Origin: Deltaproteobacteria bacterium
Lineage (GTDB): Bacteria > Desulfobacterota > Desulfobaccia > Desulfobaccales > Desulfobaccaceae
DNA length: 11,035 nucleotides
Assembly: GCA_016874895.1 (NCBI GenBank)
Contig: VGSX01000102.1
Location: forward strand, 1-11,035
Reading direction: 5' to 3'
Below the pieces are notes generated by a model that was given only the letters and a program-made list of their open reading frames with translations, ran no database searches and was not told the origin of the DNA. The first letter of the stretch is position 1. Every line of letters begins with the position of its first letter. Both the position numbers and the translations under genes were made by a program. Of this stretch, positions 6,934 through 11,035 are shown in pieces.

Positions 6934-6942
6934 TGGTAAAAT
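6934..6942 (+). promoter_or_regulatory. Possible extended -10 for the alcohol dehydrogenase gene
   Basis: TGGTAAAAT has the TGn extension followed by TAAAAT, five of six matches to TATAAT. A poor -35 (GTGAAC, 6914-6919) lies 17 nt upstream. Transcription would start near 6949, giving a leader of about 60 nt to the ATG at 7010. Confidence 0.4.
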
Positions 6943-7009
6943 GCACCTACCCAACGCCATTTTCGGCAGCAGCCGGATGAAATTTTGAATGAGAGATAAG
7001 GAAAAAGCA

Positions 7010-8014
7010 ATGCAAGCCATGGTCCTGGAATTTCCCGCCCCCATCACCAGCAATCCCCTGCAGTTGACGGAACTGCCGCCCCGGTTGCCGGGACCGGGGG
7101 AATTGGTGGTCAAAGTAAACTTTTGCGGCGTCTGTCACACCGATCTTCATATTGTGGAGGGCGAACTGCCCCTGGCCCGCCTGCCCTTGATTCCCGGCCA
7201 CCAGGTGGTGGGTGAGGTGGTGGATCTGGGTCCCCGTACCAGGCGTTTTAAAGTGGGCGATCGAGTGGGGCTGGCCTGGCTGAGCTGGGCCTGCGGGCAG
7301 TGCCGCTATTGCCTGGCCGGACTGGAGAATCTCTGCGAAAAAGCTCAGTTTACCGGGTTTCACCGGGATGGCGGCTACGCCCAAGTGACCGTGGCCCCCG
7401 AGGATTTCGCCTACCGCCTGCCGGACAACTTTCCCGATCTGTCTGCCGCGCCGCTGCTGTGCGCCGGGATTATCGGCTATCGGGCCCTCAAGCTGAGCCG
7501 GATCCAGCCGGGTGGCCGGCTGGGGCTCTACGGCTTCGGCGGTTCGGCCCATATCGCCATCCAGATCGCCCGCCACTGGAACTGCCAGGTTTATGTCTTT
7601 ACCCGCAGCCCCGGCCACCAGGAGCTGGCCCGAACCCTGGGGGCCGCCTGGGTGGGGCGGGCCCAGAACACTGCTCCCGAACTGCTGGACAGCGCCGTGA
7701 TTTTTGCCCCGGCCGGCAACCTGGTGCCCGAAGCCCTGCGGGCCCTGGCCAAGGGCGGCACCCTGGCCCTGGCCGGCATCTACATGTCGCAAATACCTGC
7801 CCTGGATTATGAAAAACACCTGTATTATGAGAAAACCGTGTGCTCGGTAACCGCCAGCACCCGTCAGGACGGGGAAGAACTCCTGCACCTGGCCGCGGCC
7901 ATACCCATCCGGACCCAAACCCAGCAGTTCCCCCTGGCCGAAGCGAACCAGGCCCTGCAATTGTTAAAGGCGGGGAAGATTAACGGCGCCGCGGTCCTGG
8001 CCCTGGAACCGTAG
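7010..8014 (+). CDS. Zinc-dependent alcohol dehydrogenase, medium-chain family
   Basis: This 334-residue cytoplasmic enzyme of the medium-chain dehydrogenase/reductase family oxidises alcohols or reduces aldehydes with NAD(P). Catalytic zinc ligands are C42 in GVCHTDLH, H64 in IPGHQVVGEV and C151 in LLCAGI. The four structural-zinc cysteines are C95, C98, C101 and C109. The dinucleotide-binding turn is GFGGSAH at 175-181. The residues after the second strand (VYVFTRSPGH) lack the acidic residue expected for NAD preference, which hints at NADP. I choose the ATG at 7010 because AAGGAAAA precedes it at good spacing and the protein then begins MQAMVLEF as relatives do; an in-frame ATG at 6989 has no good ribosome site. 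Substrate is not predictable. It appears to be a single-gene unit, followed 8 nt later by a heptamer array. Confidence 0.92.
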   Translation: MQAMVLEFPAPITSNPLQLTELPPRLPGPGELVVKVNFCGVCHTDLHIVEGELPLARLPLIPGHQVVGEVVDLGPRTRRFKVGDRVGLAWLSWACGQCRYCLAGLENLCEKAQFTGFHRDGGYAQVTVAPEDFAYRLPDNFPDLSAAPLLCAGIIGYRALKLSRIQPGGRLGLYGFGGSAHIAIQIARHWNCQVYVFTRSPGHQELARTLGAAWVGRAQNTAPELLDSAVIFAPAGNLVPEALRALAKGGTLALAGIYMSQIPALDYEKHLYYEKTVCSVTASTRQDGEELLHLAAAIPIRTQTQQFPLAEANQALQLLKAGKINGAAVLALEP

Positions 8015-8022
8015 CAGGATGT

Positions 8023-8134
8023 GGTCAGGGGTCAGGGGTCAGGGGTCAGGGATCAGGGATCAGGGGTCAGGGGTCAGGGGTCAGGGGTCAGGGGTCAGGG
8101 GTCAGTGGTCAGTGGTCAGGGGTCAGGGGTCAGT
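8023..8134. repeat. Tandem heptamer array, 16 units of GGTCAGG
   Basis: Sixteen contiguous 7-nt units fill 112 nt without a gap. Units 5 and 6 read GATCAGG; units 12, 13 and 16 read GGTCAGT; the other eleven are identical. Adjacent pairs sharing the same variant point to expansion by slippage or unequal exchange. It begins 8 nt after the dehydrogenase stop and ends about 50 nt before the nested element at 8187. It is non-coding: reading frames through it arise from the repeat. Confidence 0.95.
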
Positions 8135-8160
8135 AAATTAGAGAATAACTTCCATCAGTT

Positions 8161-8186
8161 CCCTCCCTCGGGGAGAGGGTTAGGGT
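8161..8186. repeat. Left part of a G-rich palindromic repeat, interrupted by an insertion
   Basis: CTCCC (8163-8167) and GGGAG (8171-8175) form a short hairpin, followed by AGGGTTAGGGT. The natural continuation, GGGTGAGGGTGAGGG, resumes at 8352-8366 on the other side of the 164-bp element. Joining the two ends rebuilds the widespread type CTCCC-GGGAGAGGGTTAGGGTGAGGG. A related palindrome lies at 2157-2184. Confidence 0.5.
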
Positions 8187-8350
8187 CAATGCCGTTGACT
8201 CAATGAGCTGGCGAGCTGGCAACTTATTAAAATCCCACCTGCCCCCCTTTAAAAAAGGGGGCAAACAGAGGATCTCCTTTAAAAAGTCCCCCTTTTCTAA
8301 AGGGGGATTTAGGGGGATTTTTCATAGGTGCCCTTAACTCAACAGCATTG
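8187..8350. mobile_element. 164-bp MITE-like element with terminal inverted repeats and nested hairpins
   Basis: The ends 8187-8203 and 8334-8350 are inverted copies matching at 14 of 17 positions. Near-identical 5-nt flanks (AGGGT at 8182-8186, GGGGT at 8351-8355) may be a target-site duplication. Inside are an exact tandem octamer, GAGCTGGC twice (8205-8220), and a second inverted pair with a hairpin in each arm. The left hairpin is CCCCCTTT/AAAGGGGG at 8243-8261, and the right is CCCCCTTT/AAAGGGGG at 8288-8306 with a TCT loop. AAAATCCC at 8229-8236 mirrors GGGGATTTT around 8313-8321. No protein is encoded, so movement would need a transposase in trans. The right end stops 85 nt before the next start codon. 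Confidence 0.55.
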
Positions 8351-8434
8351 GGGGTGAGGGTGAGGGCATACAGTGAGTTACTTTCATGGTTCCCGGGTGA
8401 TTTACAGTTTATGAAAATTAGTCAGGATCGTAAT

Positions 8435-9343
8435 ATGAGCGGGAGTTCCCTCGCTGTAGCCGACACTCCCGATCAATGGCTGGCGGGCTATTTTCACACC
8501 CGGGCCCACCTGGCCTCCCGGGAGTCCGACTTCCATTGTAATCCGGCCTGCACCAGACCGGGATGCAGAAATATAAGTATTCTGGTCCCGGTGAGCCTCG
8601 TTGATCTCCTGGGAGTCGCCCGGCACTGCCAGAAATCGGTTGCGGCAACTTATCAACGCTACTATGCCCTGGGGCTTTTTCCCCATGAACAGAACGACTG
8701 GATCAGAAAAGTCGCCCTAAGGCTGAATAAACCCTGCCCCTTTCTGGAACAGGACCTCTGCCGGATTTATCCGGTCAGGCCTTTGGCCTGTGTCCTTTTC
8801 CCTGAGGATCTGGTTCGTACTGGCAGGTTCGAGATAGAGGCCGGAAAAGAACTTTTCAAGGAGTTTCTCTGCTTGCGAAGCCCTATGCTCCTCTCCCCGC
8901 AGCGGGCCGAAATAGTATGGCGAATAAAAGAAATGTGGGAGAGGGAGATGCTTATCTCCAGCTATTATCTCTTCAACCATGGCCGATGCCACCTTGATGT
9001 TAGCAATCTTACCCAAGAATTTCTCCAGGTGGCGGCAACCCTCGGGGAGGCAGGAGCATTGGAAAACCCGGCGCCGCCAAACGCCATACCCAACCAGGTA
9101 GTGGAGCTTTTTTTCCAGAAGCGCCTGGCCGGGTGCCAGCCCTTTGCCGGGGTGGGGGAAAAGATCGCCCTCCTTGACAACCGGGAGGGGCAGGGGCAAC
9201 TTCTCCAGCTGTTCCAGGACGATGGGCTCATGCAGAAGCTCTGGCGCAAGTGGGACGACCGGGACCTCGTCTTCAGGTTCGCCAAGGGAAAGCTCAAGTC
9301 CACCCGACGCAGCCTCCTCCCCCATGAATACAGGTTCTACTGA
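8435..9343 (+). CDS. YkgJ-type cysteine-cluster protein with an unrecognised C-terminal region
   Basis: 302 residues. The N-terminal half carries the cysteine pattern of the YkgJ (zinc/iron-chelating) family: C35-x3-C39-x4-C44 in FHCNPACTRPGCRN, then C101 in KPCPFLEQDLC109 and C119 in IYPVRPLACVLFPED, with C146 further on. Members are thought to bind metal or Fe-S, and their cellular role is mostly unknown. Residues about 150-302 are charged and largely helical with no motif I recognise. The start is uncertain: ATG at 8435 has AGGA at 7-nt spacing and is my choice; ATG at 8411 adds eight residues but has a poor ribosome site; a TTG at 8348 lies inside the inverted end of the preceding element and is unlikely. 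No signal peptide or membrane segment is seen. The gene stands alone, between repeats and a transposase relic. Confidence 0.78.
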   Translation: MSGSSLAVADTPDQWLAGYFHTRAHLASRESDFHCNPACTRPGCRNISILVPVSLVDLLGVARHCQKSVAATYQRYYALGLFPHEQNDWIRKVALRLNKPCPFLEQDLCRIYPVRPLACVLFPEDLVRTGRFEIEAGKELFKEFLCLRSPMLLSPQRAEIVWRIKEMWEREMLISSYYLFNHGRCHLDVSNLTQEFLQVAATLGEAGALENPAPPNAIPNQVVELFFQKRLAGCQPFAGVGEKIALLDNREGQGQLLQLFQDDGLMQKLWRKWDDRDLVFRFAKGKLKSTRRSLLPHEYRFY

Positions 9344-9382
9344 GAAACAGAAACGTTATCTGAAGAAGTGCCGATGTGAGGG

Positions 9383-9759
9383 TCACCAATTTGGCACGGC
9401 AAGATTGAAGATATTAATACCGCCAGGATCCTGGGTGGCAGCCTTTGATGGCAGATTGGCCGCGTATCCAGCAGAGATTTGGTAGCTCGGAAAAACTTCT
9501 CTACCAGATGCAATCGTTGGTATTGCCTTGCAACTTCTGCAGCTGGCAGGGTAGTATTGGTGCACAGCACGTATTTGCCGTCAAAACGAGCTTCAGCCTC
9601 GATTCTGGCAGGATCGAGGTGGACGGCGCCCTTCTCGATTTTCAGGAACCGACGATAGCCCCGGTTGCCGATGATACCCTTGGGCCCTTGTGTGAGCCTC
9701 TCTGCCAGGGTCTTGAGGATGGGATGAGTTAAAAAATGTAAGCGTTCCGGGACCAGGTT
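9383..9759 (-). pseudogene. Remnant of an IS1634/IS4-type DDE transposase, C-terminal part
   Basis: Read on the minus strand from 9759, a frame without a start codon gives a peptide including GNRGYRRFLKIEKG, ARIEAEARFDGKYVLCTNT and LPAAEVARQYQRLHLVEKFF, then RATKSLLDTRPICH. This is the pattern of the C-terminal catalytic region of IS1634/IS4-type transposases, including the Glu of the YQRLHLVEKFFR segment. The frame is conserved to about 9445. Beyond that the expected IRGHVF-like segment is not in frame; a weak likeness continues in another frame to 9383, suggesting a frameshift. The first two catalytic aspartates and the N-terminal half are absent, with a stop at 9760-9762. It is a dead fragment, and no intact terminal inverted repeats were found. 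Confidence 0.75.
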
Positions 9760-9820
9760 TCAGCATTCAGCTTAAGGAGTTAATTTAAACAGATGACACA
9801 ATGCAAGCGATTACTGAGCA

Positions 9821-9835
9821 GTTAATCTTATTAAC
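9821..9835. promoter_or_regulatory. Perfect palindrome GTTAAT-CTT-ATTAAC
   Basis: Six perfect pairs surround a 3-nt centre, in the gap between the transposase relic and the TolC-family gene. Symmetry extends outward (ACTGAG on the left, CTCGGT on the right) if three left-hand bases are looped out. It could be an operator or a hairpin; no regulator is encoded nearby. Confidence 0.3.
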
Positions 9836-9920
9836 TCGGTTTTACGGTGTCAACGAAAAATCACCCGTCTCCTCGTGCCGTGGGGTGATCGTCCCGGGTC
9901 GGTTCAGGAGGCCCTTTGTT

Positions 9921-9935
9921 TGTCAGTTCGTGACA
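9921..9935. repeat. Small hairpin TGTCA-GTTCG-TGACA
   Basis: Five perfect pairs surround a GTTCG loop, with partly complementary flanks (GCCCTTTGT on the left, AAAGGC on the right). It sits immediately upstream of a sigma-70-like promoter at 9942. A second pair, TCACCC at 9861-9866 and GGGTGA at 9883-9888, lies further upstream. Function unknown. Confidence 0.3.
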
Positions 9936-9941
9936 AAAGGC

Positions 9942-9969
9942 TTGACTCCGGACGGAAAGCAAGTATGTT
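9942..9969 (+). promoter_or_regulatory. Possible distal promoter towards the TolC-family gene
   Basis: TTGACT (five of six matches to the -35 consensus) is followed after 16 nt by TATGTT (four of six matches to the -10). It would give a leader of roughly 190 nt before the TTG at 10167. Confidence 0.35.
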
Positions 9970-10093
9970 AATATTCATTGAGGTATTGCCTCTGCTTTAT
10001 CTGAAAGCGTTCCGTTGTGGATTAAGGATTCCAGTCCAGCAGCCTGCCCGTTGCGCCTGATGGGATTGATCCATTAGTGTTGCTGAAAGGTGA

Positions 10094-10122
10094 TTGTTGA
10101 TAGCTGAACGTTTAAATATAGT
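10094..10122 (+). promoter_or_regulatory. Possible proximal promoter of the TolC-family gene
   Basis: TTGTTG, a 17-nt spacer and TATAGT (five of six matches to the -10) are well placed, with a predicted start near 10129 and a leader of about 38 nt. The -10 is bracketed by CTGAAC (10104-10109) and GTTCGG (10121-10126), a short inverted pair that could be an operator. Confidence 0.45.
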
Positions 10123-10166
10123 TCGGCAGGTATTGCGCTAAGCATTAAGGTTCAGGCGAGGTTGTT

Positions 10167-11035
10167 TTGGTATATATCTGCCTCCTCCTCCTTGTCGTGG
10201 GAAGGCTTGGTTTTTCTGACCCCGGTTTGGCCCAGCAGGAAGTTGCCGGGAAAAAACTTACCGTGGAGGAAGCCATTGAAGTGGCCCTCCAGAATCATCC
10301 GGCCATTAAGGAATTCAGGGAGCGGTCCGAGGCGGCCAGATCTCAGATAGGCATCTCCCGGTCTAACCTGCTGCCCCAGGTTACCAATACTTCTTCATAT
10401 TATTACGGCACCTCAGTGCCGACCTCCAGCCTCAGCATACCGTCCGGGATGGGGCAATTCAGCGCCAGCAGCAGCGATGTCCGGGATTATGTGGTGCACC
10501 GCTTCCAGGTCAATCAGCTCCTCTACGACTTCGGGAAAACCTTGGGCAGCATCGGCCAGTCCAAGGCCTTATACGAGGCATCCCGAATGGATCTGGCCAA
10601 TATCCGGCAACAAGTGGTCCTGGACGCCAAGACCGCTTTTTATGGGTATCTGGCGGCGCAGCGGGCCGTCATGGTGAGCGAAGAAAATCTGCGCCTGAAT
10701 GAAGACCTGGTACGTCAGGCCCAGGGTTTTTACGAGGTGGGGGTCAAGGCCAAAATCGACGTTACCACGGCGGAAGCCAACTTATATACGGCTCAAGCCG
10801 ACCTGATAACCGCCCGCAACACCTTCCAGATCGCCCAGGTTGCCCTGATGACCGCCCTGGGCCTGAAATCCTGGTCTTATGTGGGCCTTATCTATCAGTT
10901 GGGCACACAGCCAAAACTCATGGACCTGCCGGAGGCCAAGGAAAGGGCTCTCACCGACCGTCCGGATTACCTCCGGAACCGGTTTCAGCAAAAAGCCGAC
11001 CAGGAGGCCGTTAGAGTGGCCAAAGCCGGGTACTT
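10167..11035 (+). CDS. TolC-family outer-membrane efflux protein, 5' part
   Basis: The frame runs past the right edge; about 289 residues are visible of a family usually near 420-480. After a hydrophobic leader (VYICLLLLLVVGRLGF, then a likely signal-peptidase site near GLAQQ) the mature part begins KLTVEEAIEVALQNHP, the standard opening of the outer-membrane efflux (OEP) domain. Then follow SRSNLLPQVTNTSSYYYG, the YDFGKTLGSIGQSK turn, long helices (QQVVLDAKTAFYGYLAAQRA) and YEVGVKAKIDVTTAEANLYT. These proteins form trimeric channels for type I secretion or RND/MFS efflux. The frame is open only from 10149 after a TAA and has no ATG or GTG before the leader. TTG at 10167, with GAGG five nt upstream, is the best start, but the leader then lacks the usual positive N-terminal residues. 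Partner pump genes would lie beyond the window. Confidence 0.88.
   Translation, partial: MVYICLLLLVVGRLGFSDPGLAQQEVAGKKLTVEEAIEVALQNHPAIKEFRERSEAARSQIGISRSNLLPQVTNTSSYYYGTSVPTSSLSIPSGMGQFSASSSDVRDYVVHRFQVNQLLYDFGKTLGSIGQSKALYEASRMDLANIRQQVVLDAKTAFYGYLAAQRAVMVSEENLRLNEDLVRQAQGFYEVGVKAKIDVTTAEANLYTAQADLITARNTFQIAQVALMTALGLKSWSYVGLIYQLGTQPKLMDLPEAKERALTDRPDYLRNRFQQKADQEAVRVAKAGY

Noticed and set aside
6947..7960. 337-codon open frame on the minus strand across the dehydrogenase gene
   Set aside because: It is antisense to a gene with all zinc ligands intact, is rich in Gly, Gln and Pro as expected of a GC-driven shadow, and matches no family.
8023..8134. Heptamer array considered as a CRISPR array
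   Set aside because: Units are 7 nt and contiguous with no unique spacers, and no cas genes are present.
8021..8206. Small plus-strand open frame through the heptamer array
   Set aside because: Its residues simply repeat the 7-nt unit in three frames; there is no ribosome site.
8717..9325. 202-codon minus-strand frame opposite the YkgJ-type gene
   Set aside because: Antisense shadow of a gene with an ordered cysteine cluster; no family signal.
9875..10060. 61-codon plus-strand frame in the gap before the TolC-family gene
   Set aside because: GTG start without a ribosome site, no recognisable domain, and it overlaps likely promoter sequence.

Overview
The window (about 11 kb, moderately GC-rich, with AT-rich intergenic gaps) looks like chromosomal DNA of an anaerobic or microaerophilic Gram-negative bacterium. 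A deltaproteobacterial lineage (Desulfobacterota, Desulfobacca-like) is my best guess. It rests on the pairing of a ferredoxin-containing MinD/Mrp ATPase with NifX-like and NifU-like proteins, a MenA-type prenyltransferase, a TolC-type outer-membrane protein, and intergenic G-rich palindromes and heptamer repeats. This is inference; there is no rRNA or other marker gene here. No tRNA, rRNA or CRISPR array was seen.

Layout. (1) Positions 1-2137, plus strand: an Fe-S/metal-cofactor cluster. It holds the 3' part of a MinD-family ATPase with two inserted [4Fe-4S] motifs, a NifX/NifB-like small protein, a NifU/IscU-type scaffold and a stand-alone degenerate receiver protein. The last three are packed 11-23 nt apart. 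The gap after the ATPase carries two adjacent hairpins. (2) Positions 2260-6499, minus strand: a three-domain cell-wall hydrolase without a signal peptide, type II-like citrate synthase, and a UbiA/MenA prenyltransferase. A perfect hairpin lies between the convergent blocks 1 and 2, and the citrate synthase leader contains two mutually exclusive hairpins next to its ribosome binding site. (3) Positions 6500-7009: an AT-rich divergent gap full of palindromes, leading to a zinc alcohol dehydrogenase (7010-8014, plus). (4) Positions 8015-8434: a 16-unit GGTCAGG array, then a 164-bp element with inverted ends and nested hairpins that appears to have inserted into a G-rich palindromic repeat. (5) Positions 8435-9343, plus: a YkgJ-type cysteine-cluster protein with an unrecognised C-terminal half. 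(6) Positions 9383-9759, minus: a decayed IS1634/IS4-type transposase fragment, then a regulatory-looking gap. (7) Positions 10167-11035, plus: the start of a TolC-family outer-membrane efflux protein that runs off the right edge.

How the genes relate. The first four genes plausibly act together in building or delivering Fe-S or metal clusters, with the receiver as a possible protein-interaction or regulatory partner. MenA (menaquinone) and citrate synthase fit respiratory central metabolism but are 196 nt apart and need not be one operon. The hydrolase, dehydrogenase, cysteine-cluster protein and TolC protein look like independent units separated by repeats and insertion remnants. I found no complete, clearly new multi-gene system. 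The best leads are the receiver-containing Fe-S cluster, the signal-less hydrolase and the nested 164-bp element.
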